A DNA stretch of 46,800 nucleotides, taken from CAZSAT01 sp964604675 (lineage in GTDB: Bacteria > Myxococcota_A > UBA796 > CAJQPC01). The DNA lies in assembly GCA_964604675.1 (NCBI GenBank), contig CAZSAT010000049.1, forward strand, positions 1 to 46,800, written 5' to 3'. The position numbers and the translations under genes are program-made. Every line of letters begins with the position of its first letter. The stretch's first letter is position 1. The notes under the pieces are model-generated. The model was not told the DNA's origin. It searched no databases and saw nothing but the letters and a program-made list of their open reading frames with translations. This document shows, in pieces, positions 1 through 6,219 of this stretch.

Positions 1-151
1 CGACGAGGCCGAACACCAGCGACACGCCGAGGTGTCCGAGCGCGTGGGTCTGGGCGTCGACCACGGCGGCCCCGCACCCCGCGAAGACCAGGGCGAAGGT
101 GCCCACGGCGTCGGCGGCGGCCTTGCGCAGCAGGGGGTGGCTCGGGGACAT
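1..151 (-). CDS. MIP-family aquaporin/glycerol facilitator, N-terminal part only
   Basis: The first 50 residues of a protein that runs off the left edge of the window. The start is ATG at 151, preceded on the minus strand by AGGAG with 7 nt spacing. After a short cytoplasmic N-terminus, the stretch GTFALVFAGCGAAVV followed by GHLGVSLVFGLV matches the first transmembrane helix and the start of the second in AqpZ/GlpF-type channels. The NPA boxes would lie beyond the window. The gene is divergent from an arsenate reductase. Aquaglyceroporins are known in some arsenic operons (AqpS of Sinorhizobium, which exports arsenite), so arsenite efflux is a plausible inferred role, but an ordinary water or glycerol channel cannot be excluded from this fragment. 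Confidence 0.8.
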   Translation of the reverse strand, partial: MSPSHPLLRKAAADAVGTFALVFAGCGAAVVDAQTHALGHLGVSLVFGLV

Positions 152-253
152 CGACGCGCTCCTGGGATACGAAGAGGCCCTATTTCGCTCCTGTCGCCGT
201 CCGCCAGCCCGTCAGGGCTCCTGGAAGGGGCGTGGGGGCCCCGGAGGTGGTTC
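152..253. promoter_or_regulatory. Divergent intergenic region between aquaporin and arsC
   Basis: About 100 bp separate the two divergent starts and should hold both promoters. Each gene has a strong Shine-Dalgarno sequence: AGGAG for the aquaporin on the minus strand and GGAGG at 243-247 for arsC. I could not identify a convincing -35/-10 pair or a clear ArsR-type inverted repeat by eye. Confidence 0.4.
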
Positions 254-706
254 TTGCAGGTCCGTCGCATCCTCTTCCTCTGCGTGGCCAACTCGGCGCG
301 GAGCCAGATGGCCGAGGGCCTCGCCCGCCACGTCCTGGGGGAGGCGGTGCTGGCCGAGTCTGCTGGGAGTCGACCGAGCCGCGTGAACCCCTTCGCGGTG
401 CGGGCCATGGCCGAGCTCGGCATCGACCTCTCCGAGCACACCAGCAAGTCCGTCACCACCATCGATCCGGAGGGCGTGGATCTGGTCGTCACGCTGTGCG
501 CCGAGGAGGAGTGCCCGGTGTTCCTCGGCACCGCCGAGCGTCGGAGCTGGGCCATGCCCGATCCCGACAGGAAGCACGAGACCCTGACGGACGCCGAGAG
601 GCTCGCCCACTTCCGGGTGGCGCGGGACGCGATCCGCGAACGGCTTCGAGCCCTCGAGGCTGAGTGGCGGTCCGAGCAGGCGGGCGCGCGGGCGCCCACG
701 GCGTAG
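254..706 (+). CDS. arsC: Arsenate reductase, low-molecular-weight phosphatase type (ArsC)
   Basis: Predicted cytoplasmic enzyme of 150 aa that reduces arsenate to arsenite. I chose TTG at 254 because GGAGG (243-247) lies 6 nt upstream and the protein then begins directly before the first strand of the fold (VRRILFLCVANSARSQ). The P-loop CX5R is at residues 10-16. A second cysteine pair, C82 and C87 (TLCAEEECPVF), fits the disulfide relay of thioredoxin-coupled ArsC enzymes; the classical S. aureus enzyme uses C10, C82 and C89. The PDPD motif near residue 105 supplies the general acid Asp. The length is normal for the family. A protein tyrosine phosphatase is the alternative, but the paired cysteines favour arsenate reduction. 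The divergent aquaporin supports an arsenic role. Confidence 0.88.
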   Translation: MQVRRILFLCVANSARSQMAEGLARHVLGEAVLAESAGSRPSRVNPFAVRAMAELGIDLSEHTSKSVTTIDPEGVDLVVTLCAEEECPVFLGTAERRSWAMPDPDRKHETLTDAERLAHFRVARDAIRERLRALEAEWRSEQAGARAPTA

Positions 707-869
707 ACCGGCGGTGGGCTGGAGGCGCGCAGACCAGCCAGGCCGATGCCTGCGGCAACCCGCAGACCGTGCACCGCACGGTCGAGATGGCCTGCCCGGA
801 TGTGGACGTGCCGGACGACGATGAGGTCGGGCACGCTCCCTGACCGCGTGGTTCCCGCTACAGTGCGGC
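707..869 (+). other. Intergenic stretch with a small hairpin and a possible short coding remnant
   Basis: Between arsC and the next lipoprotein gene. A 6-bp stem with a 4-nt loop (CTGCGG/CCGCAG, 750-765) has no T-tract, so it is at best a weak terminator. One frame, ending in TGA at 840-842, reads with coding-like composition for its last 30 residues (ACGNPQTVHRTVEMACPD and onward). Its only start is a GTG at 664 inside arsC and it has no recognisable domain. It may be the 3' remnant of a lost gene. Confidence 0.2.
859..864 (+). promoter_or_regulatory. TACAGT -10-like element directly before the 870 start
   Basis: TACAGT ends 5 nt before the ATG at 870. Transcription from a sigma-70-type -10 normally begins about 6-7 nt downstream, which would place the start at or next to the A of the ATG. 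No Shine-Dalgarno sequence is present. This is one of several such arrangements in the window. Confidence 0.5.
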
Positions 870-2750
870 ATGCTCGCCCTCTTCATCGCCTGCCAACCCG
901 CCGACGACGATCTGGTGGTGGTCGACCGCGCCCCCGGCGACCGCGCGCCGCTGACCGGGTCGTGCAACGCGCTCGACGACGTGCGCTGCCACCTGCCCTG
1001 GCCCAGCTCCACCTTCACCGTGGCCGCCGACACCTCGACGGGCCTGCACCTGTCGATCGACGCCGACGCCCTCCCCTTCGACGACGACACCAGCTTCGTG
1101 GAGAGCGCCGACGGCTTCTCGCGGGTCTCGCCCCTCGCCGCTGGCTTCGATGGCCTGGTCGACGACAGCGACTGGGCGGGGTCCGTGTGGCTGGTCGTCG
1201 CGGAGCCAGGACACGAGCGCTACGGCGAGCGCATCCCGGTGTGGACCGAGGTCGCCCACGACAGCTTCGGCCAGGACACCCTGCTGCTCGCCTACCCCCA
1301 GCGCCTGCTGCCGCCCGACGCCGAACACCTGGTGGTGGTGACCGACGAGCTCACGGGCGACACCCCCCAGAGCCAGCCGCGCGGCGTGCAGGTCGCGCTG
1401 GGCCTCGCCGAGCCGAGGGACCAGGACGAGGCCGACCTGCTCGGCTACCACGCCCCGGCGCGCAGCCAGCTCGACGAGCTCGGTCTCGATCCGGCGCAGG
1501 TCCTTCGGATCTGGGACTTCACCACGCGGTCGGCCGACGACCACAGCCGCCGCCTGCGGGCGATGAACGCCACCCTGTCCTCGGAGCTCGACGCCCTCGA
1601 GGTGGTGATCGAGGTCTCGGCCGAGGATCCCGACGACGCCATCGAGCGCATCGTCATGGGGCACCTGGCCGGGGTGCCGAGCTTCCTCGACGACGACGGC
1701 AAGCTGGTGCTCGACGACCCTGGCCTGCCGGTCGTCACGGGCACGACCGACGCCTACTTCCGGGTGGTCGTGCCGGCCGGGGAGGGCGACTACCGGGTGG
1801 CGCTCTACGGGCACGGCACCGGCGGGGACTACACCGACAACTCCTTCGACGGCGAGATCGCCGCGAACGGGCTGGCCAAGACCGGCGTGCGCTGGCGCGG
1901 CTGGACCGGCGACGACCTGCTCTGGACCCTGAGCGGGCTCTACCAGTTCTTCGACGGTTCAGCGGTGAGCACCGCGGGCCTGATGCAGTCGCTCGCCGAC
2001 GCGTCGGTGATCCTCTCGGCGATGGACGGCGCCCTGGGTGACGCGCTCGCGGCCGACACGCTCCTGGGCGAGGCCAACCCCGCCGCCGGTCGACGCCCGG
2101 TGCTCGACATGCCCGTCTGGGTCGGTGGGAGCCAGGGTGGCTGCATGGGATCGGTGCTGGTCGCGGTCGACGAGCGGCTGGACTACGGCGTGCTCAACGT
2201 GCCCGGCGGCGGCTGGACCCACATGATCCCGGGCTCCCTGCTCTACGAGACCGCCATCGAGTCGTTGCTCCTGACCGTGATGGGCGACGACATGGTCACC
2301 ATGCGCATGGCCCTCGCCATGTCGCAGACCGCGTGGGACGAGATCGACGGAGCCGCCTGGGGCCAGGACGCGGTGGACGGCGGTGGCATGTTCCTGCTGC
2401 AGGAGTCGATGGGCGACCCCATCCTGCCCAACCCGGGCACCGCGATCCTGGCCGAGGCGATGGGCGCGGTGATGCTGCAGCCCGAGCTGGAGGACGTGCC
2501 CGTGCTCGACGATGTGTCGGGCAGCGTCTCGGTCACCGCGCTGACCCAGTACCGGGTTCCGAACACCGGGCAGTACGACGTGCACGGCTTCGCGGCCCGC
2601 GAGACCCCGGCCGGCGACGCCGCCATCGAACAGATCTTCGAGTTCCTGACCAGCGCCTACGAGGGCGACCCCGTGATCTCCTTCCCAGATGGCTGCGCGA
2701 ACGTCACGGATGACGGCACCTGCGATTTCAGCGGGATGTGGGACGAGTAG
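870..2750 (+). CDS. Putative lipoprotein alpha/beta hydrolase
   Basis: 626-aa predicted lipoprotein with a minimal signal: MLALFIAC puts the lipobox Cys at residue 8, and no in-frame start lies further upstream. The motif HLPWPSSTFTV near residue 40 resembles the opening of a family of large extracytoplasmic esterase-like proteins of myxobacteria. YGHGTGG (313-319) could form an oxyanion-hole loop. GGSQGG (419-424), with Ser421, has the GxSxG nucleophile-elbow pattern. The Asp and His of a triad cannot be assigned with certainty; VHGF near residue 571 is a candidate for the His. The substrate is unknown. The sulfatase gene starts 41 nt downstream but has its own promoter-like sequence. Confidence 0.7.
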   Translation: MLALFIACQPADDDLVVVDRAPGDRAPLTGSCNALDDVRCHLPWPSSTFTVAADTSTGLHLSIDADALPFDDDTSFVESADGFSRVSPLAAGFDGLVDDSDWAGSVWLVVAEPGHERYGERIPVWTEVAHDSFGQDTLLLAYPQRLLPPDAEHLVVVTDELTGDTPQSQPRGVQVALGLAEPRDQDEADLLGYHAPARSQLDELGLDPAQVLRIWDFTTRSADDHSRRLRAMNATLSSELDALEVVIEVSAEDPDDAIERIVMGHLAGVPSFLDDDGKLVLDDPGLPVVTGTTDAYFRVVVPAGEGDYRVALYGHGTGGDYTDNSFDGEIAANGLAKTGVRWRGWTGDDLLWTLSGLYQFFDGSAVSTAGLMQSLADASVILSAMDGALGDALAADTLLGEANPAAGRRPVLDMPVWVGGSQGGCMGSVLVAVDERLDYGVLNVPGGGWTHMIPGSLLYETAIESLLLTVMGDDMVTMRMALAMSQTAWDEIDGAAWGQDAVDGGGMFLLQESMGDPILPNPGTAILAEAMGAVMLQPELEDVPVLDDVSGSVSVTALTQYRVPNTGQYDVHGFAARETPAGDAAIEQIFEFLTSAYEGDPVISFPDGCANVTDDGTCDFSGMWDE

Positions 2751-2757
2751 CTCGATG

Positions 2758-2786
2758 TTGCGGACGCCCGACTGCCGGCGTACGGT
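2758..2786 (+). promoter_or_regulatory. Promoter TTGCGG-17 nt-TACGGT before the sulfatase
   Basis: TTGCGG (2758-2763) and TACGGT (2781-2786) are separated by 17 nt, the optimal sigma-70 spacing. TACGGT ends 5 nt before the ATG at 2792, so the predicted transcript would begin at the start codon. Confidence 0.55.
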
Positions 2787-2791
2787 CCGAC

Positions 2792-4237
2792 ATGACGCTC
2801 AGTGCCACCCTGATTCTCTGGTCCTCCTGCACGTGCCGGTGGGGGGACACCGGGGAGCCCGACACCGGCACCTTCGACAGCGATCCCGCAACCGACAGCG
2901 TGCACACCGGCGGGACCGGCGGGACCGGCGAGACCGGCGAGACCGGCGAGACCGGACAGCCCCCGCAACGGCCCCAGCGAAACGTGCTCTTCATCCTGAG
3001 CGACGACATCGGCGTGGACGCGAGCGCCTGCTACGACGAGGTGGGCAACGTCAAGGCCGACCAGCCCACCATCCAAGCGCTGTGCGACGAAGGCATCGTG
3101 TTCGACCACGTGACCAGCTACCCGAGCTGCTCGCCCACGCGTGCCACCATCCTCACGGGCCGCTACGGCTTCCGGAACGGCGTGACCGAGCCGCTCGATC
3201 GCGAAGGGGTGTCGCCGGAGATCGACTTCGACGAGCTCACCCTGCCCCAGGTGCTCGACGCCGCCGGCAACCACACCCACGCCAACCTGGGCAAGTGGCA
3301 CCTCTCCCGCTCGGAAGACGACCCCAACACCATGGGCTGGGGCCACTTCGAGGGCGTGATCATGGGCGAGGTCTCGGACTACTTCGCCTGGCACAAGACC
3401 ACCAACGGCACCACCGAGAAGACGACCACCTACGCCACGACCGAGAACGTGGACGACACGCTGCGCTGGATCGAGGACCAGGAGGGCAACTGGTTCGTGT
3501 GGCTGGCCTTCAACGCGGCCCACACGCCCTACCACCTGCCGCCGGCGGATCTGCACGGCGCCACGGAGCTCTCGGGCGACGAGAGCGAGATCGAAGCCTT
3601 CCCCGAGCCCTACTTCAAGGCCATGGTCGAGTCGATGGACAGCGAGATCGGCCGGCTGCTCGACAGCATCGACCCCGACACGATGGCCAACACCTGGGTG
3701 GTGTACCTGGGCGACAACGGCACGGCCTACGAGGTGAACGGCGACGCCTTCCGAGAAGCGCACTCCAAGGCCACGCTCTACCAAGGCGGCATCCACGTGC
3801 CCATGGTCATCACGGGACCAGACCTGGTCGACGGCGGGCGGCGGGTGCCCCACATGATCGACACCGTCGACCTGTTCCCGACCATGCTCGAGCTGGCCGG
3901 TGTGGACTGGCAGGCCGCCGTGCCCGCCGACACGGTGATCGACGGCGTGAGCTTCGTGTCCTACCTCGAGGATCCAGCGGCGGAATCCTTGCAGGACTGG
4001 GCCTTCGCCGAGGTGAGCGGCCCACGGACCGAGGCCCGGAACGGCGGCTATGCCTACCTGGACGAGCGCTGGAAGCTCGTGGTGCACCTCGACGACACCG
4101 AGGAGCTCTACGACCTGCAGGGCACCTACGAGGAGGGGCTCGACCTCATCGGGGCCACCAAGACCCTGGCGAAGGACGAACAGGCCGCCTACGACAAGCT
4201 CAAGGGTGACCTGGACGCGCTGCTGGCCAGCCAGTAG
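2792..4237 (+). CDS. Lipoprotein sulfatase with formylglycine signature
   Basis: 481-aa protein of the alkaline phosphatase/sulfatase superfamily. After a short hydrophobic N-terminus (MTLSATLILWSSC; imperfect lipobox, Cys13) comes an Asp/Thr/Gly linker with tandem TGE/TGG repeats. The catalytic domain starts with NVLFILSDD (metal-binding Asp71 and Asp72). Cys113 lies in CSPTR followed by ATILTGR, the canonical CXPXR signature whose Cys is converted to formylglycine. GKWHL and the later GDNG metal-site motif are also present. It probably hydrolyses a sulfate ester outside the cytoplasm; the substrate is unknown. An upstream in-frame start would add 18 residues, but the promoter position favours 2792. 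The SUMF-like domain at 34292 lacks the FGE cysteine pair and is not an obvious maturase. Confidence 0.88.
   Translation: MTLSATLILWSSCTCRWGDTGEPDTGTFDSDPATDSVHTGGTGGTGETGETGETGQPPQRPQRNVLFILSDDIGVDASACYDEVGNVKADQPTIQALCDEGIVFDHVTSYPSCSPTRATILTGRYGFRNGVTEPLDREGVSPEIDFDELTLPQVLDAAGNHTHANLGKWHLSRSEDDPNTMGWGHFEGVIMGEVSDYFAWHKTTNGTTEKTTTYATTENVDDTLRWIEDQEGNWFVWLAFNAAHTPYHLPPADLHGATELSGDESEIEAFPEPYFKAMVESMDSEIGRLLDSIDPDTMANTWVVYLGDNGTAYEVNGDAFREAHSKATLYQGGIHVPMVITGPDLVDGGRRVPHMIDTVDLFPTMLELAGVDWQAAVPADTVIDGVSFVSYLEDPAAESLQDWAFAEVSGPRTEARNGGYAYLDERWKLVVHLDDTEELYDLQGTYEEGLDLIGATKTLAKDEQAAYDKLKGDLDALLASQ
2908..2955 (+). repeat. 9-bp tandem repeat encoding TGG/TGE linker
   Basis: About five copies of ACCGGCGGG/ACCGGCGAG in direct tandem within the sulfatase linker. 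The unit is a multiple of three, so copy-number changes would alter linker length without a frameshift. Confidence 0.8.
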
Positions 4238-4265
4238 GCCGGCGGTCGAAGACAGGCCGCGCCGC

Positions 4266-5537
4266 TCAGATCGCGAAGCCCCACTGCATCAGGAGCTGGT
4301 GGGACACGGGCTCTTCGATGTTCTCGGGGATCAGGTTCTCGTAGGTCAGGCCGGTCCAGGCGCTGGCTTCGTTCGGCGCGGTCCACCAGGCGGTGAGTCC
4401 GGCGTCGGTCACCCACTCCATGTCGGGGAAGCTGCCGAGGGTGTCGCCGTCCCACTGCTGGTGGGACACAGCCACCCCGAGGTGGTCGATCCAGTCCACA
4501 CCGAGGGCCAGGTCGTAGGCCGCGGCTGCGGCCCAGCCTGCCGCCTGGGTCTCCTCGTCGACGGTCTGGCCCGCGCGGGTGACGTACTCGGCCATCGCCC
4601 GGAGCTCGCCGAGTCGGACCACACCCCCGACCTGCATGGCCGTGTAGACCAGCTCCAGGTCGGGACCCGCGGCGCCGTACAGGGCGCTGGCCACCACCGT
4701 GAGCTGCTCGATCGGCTGGATCTGCAGCCGGCCCTGGTAGTCCTTGGCGTAGTTGTCGTCGGGCACGTTCGCGCCGGTGCCGTTCACGATCTGCACGTCC
4801 GCCGTGACGAGCTCGAAGGCCCGCAGCTGGTAGCTCAGGCCCGCATCGCGCCGGTCGACCACGCCCACGCGCTCGGCCATGCGCTGGAAGGCCGCCGGAT
4901 GGGCGAAGAAGAAACCATCGGGCGACGCGTAGCCGTCGACGCCGAAGCTCGAGAGCTGCACGCCGGCCCGCATGCGGTGCGCCACGTCGCCGTACGCGGT
5001 CTGCCCCTGGAGGTAGGCGTCGACGAGCTGGAGGCCGCCGGCCGCGTCGACCACCAGCCGACCGCCGAGGGAGTCGTTGAAGGCGAGGTCGGCACCGATC
5101 CGAGCGCGGGACGCGGCGAAGGCCATGTTCGAGCCCGACTGGGGCAGATCGAGGTCGAAGCGCAGCTCTGCGGCCGCGGTGATGGGGCTGGCCGGCGCCG
5201 GCGGCAGCGGGTCGATGATCGGCACTGGACCCGCGGGAACGGGCTCGGCCGGTGCGGGCACGGGTGGCGGCGGGTCACCGACCAGGACCGCCGGAGGCGG
5301 AGGCGGAGCGGGAGCGGCCGCCGGCTGGGGCGCTGCAGCAGGCTCGGGGTCGGCGGCCGGCTCAGGGGTGCGATCCGGTGGGGGCGCGGGGGCGGCCTCC
5401 ACCTCGGCCGCCGCTTCCGAAGCGGTCGCCTCGGGCGCTGTCTCCTTGCGCTCCGGCGTGCTGGCTTCCGTGGCCGGCGCCGGCGGCGCCGCCTCCTCTT
5501 CCTGGCCGAACGCGACCGCAACCATCCACCACAGCAC
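4266..5537 (-). CDS. Porin-like outer-membrane beta-barrel protein with Pro/Ala-rich N-terminus
   Basis: 423-aa predicted outer-membrane protein. The start GTG at 5537 follows GGAG with 7 nt spacing. The signal peptide is very short and lacks basic residues (MLWWMVAVAFGQ). Residues about 15-115 are a low-complexity Pro/Ala/Glu segment that could span the periplasm or bind peptidoglycan. The remainder alternates polar and hydrophobic residues like a phosphate-selective-porin-type barrel (ELRFDLDLPQSG, RARIGADLAFNDS, QGRLQIQPIEQLTVVASALYG) and ends in LLMQWGFAI, compatible with a BAM recognition signal. It is the second gene after the oxygenase at 5583 (45 nt gap), so the two may be co-transcribed. 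The transported solute cannot be told from the sequence. Confidence 0.65.
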   Translation of the reverse strand: MLWWMVAVAFGQEEEAAPPAPATEASTPERKETAPEATASEAAAEVEAAPAPPPDRTPEPAADPEPAAAPQPAAAPAPPPPPAVLVGDPPPPVPAPAEPVPAGPVPIIDPLPPAPASPITAAAELRFDLDLPQSGSNMAFAASRARIGADLAFNDSLGGRLVVDAAGGLQLVDAYLQGQTAYGDVAHRMRAGVQLSSFGVDGYASPDGFFFAHPAAFQRMAERVGVVDRRDAGLSYQLRAFELVTADVQIVNGTGANVPDDNYAKDYQGRLQIQPIEQLTVVASALYGAAGPDLELVYTAMQVGGVVRLGELRAMAEYVTRAGQTVDEETQAAGWAAAAAYDLALGVDWIDHLGVAVSHQQWDGDTLGSFPDMEWVTDAGLTAWWTAPNEASAWTGLTYENLIPENIEEPVSHQLLMQWGFAI

Positions 5538-5582
5538 GATTCCACTCCAGCGGCGCGCGTTGCGGCGCGGCGCCTAGGGAGC

Positions 5583-6197
5583 CTACCGTGCTCGCGCGTC
5601 CGGGCCCACCTGCTCCACGCTCACATTGGCCGAGAGGCACACCCGCGGCCGGCTGCCCCGGTACGGATGCACGTAGTGCTGCAGGGCCCCGGGGAAGAGC
5701 ACCAGCATGCCGGTCTCGGGCCGCACGGTGAAGGTGGAGGGCCACAGCTCCAGGCCGGCCACCCGCGAGGTGGCGCGGCGTGGGTCGACGAAGGCCAGGT
5801 GCGCGCTGTCGGGGGCATCCCCCGCGTCGGCGTAGAACACCGCCGAGAACGCGGCGTCGCCGTGATCGTGCAGGATCGTGTAGTCCCCCTGCTCCATCAC
5901 GGTGCTCCAGGCCTGCACCCCGTAGCGGAAGCGCGGAACCGGGCGCCCCGCCTCCTCACACCACGAGCGCAAGGCGAGGCCGACGTGATCGACCACCAGC
6001 TGCATCACCGCCGGGAAAGGATCCGGCCGCTGGGAGAGATCGGGCGGGCTGTGCCACCCGCCCACGTTCGCGACGTCCCACGAGGGGCGCGTGCAGCGCT
6101 CGTCCACGAGCAGCGCGGCGAGGCTCTGCGCCAGCGACTGGACCCCCGGCAAGCGGAAGACCAGGATCTCGGTCGAGAAGAGGCTGAGACGGTCCAC
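5583..6197 (-). CDS. Putative 2-oxoglutarate-Fe(II) oxygenase (TIGR02466-like)
   Basis: 204 aa from the GTG at 6197. VFRLPGVQSLAQSL, NVGGWHSPPDL and FPGALQHYVHPY with a downstream RPRVCLSANV match the TIGR02466/2OG-FeII_Oxy_5 layout. HDH (in ILHDHGDAAFSAVFY), the His of LQHYVHPY and the Arg are the likely iron and 2-oxoglutarate ligands. Known members are mostly uncharacterised hydroxylase-like proteins. An upstream ATG at 6227 would add 10 residues, but TATCGT (6209-6204 on the minus strand) ends 6 nt before the GTG, which favours the shorter form. It is divergent from the DUF4157 gene with interlocking promoter elements, so the two may be co-regulated. The substrate is unknown. Confidence 0.75.
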   Translation of the reverse strand: MDRLSLFSTEILVFRLPGVQSLAQSLAALLVDERCTRPSWDVANVGGWHSPPDLSQRPDPFPAVMQLVVDHVGLALRSWCEEAGRPVPRFRYGVQAWSTVMEQGDYTILHDHGDAAFSAVFYADAGDAPDSAHLAFVDPRRATSRVAGLELWPSTFTVRPETGMLVLFPGALQHYVHPYRGSRPRVCLSANVSVEQVGPDARAR

Positions 6198-6203
6198 GAA
6201 CGC

Positions 6204-6213
6204 ACGATACAGT
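6204..6213. promoter_or_regulatory. Overlapping divergent -10-like elements
   Basis: The 10 bp ACGATACAGT holds TACAGT on the plus strand (6208-6213, 6 nt before ATG 6220) and TATCGT on the minus strand (6209-6204, 6 nt before GTG 6197). The two hexamers share 2 bp, so RNA polymerase binding for one gene should exclude the other. Both transcripts would be essentially leaderless. Confidence 0.45.
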
Positions 6214-6219
6214 AGGCCC

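Noticed and set aside
750..765. Hairpin after arsC as a rho-independent terminator
   Set aside because: Only 6 bp of stem with no following T-tract.
746..2041. Plus-strand frame overlapping the lipoprotein hydrolase
   Set aside because: An Arg-dominated shadow frame. The frame starting at 870 has the lipobox and hydrolase motifs.
2908..2955. Tandem repeat as a CRISPR-like array
   Set aside because: The units are 9 bp, contiguous and in frame with a coding linker; there are no spacers.
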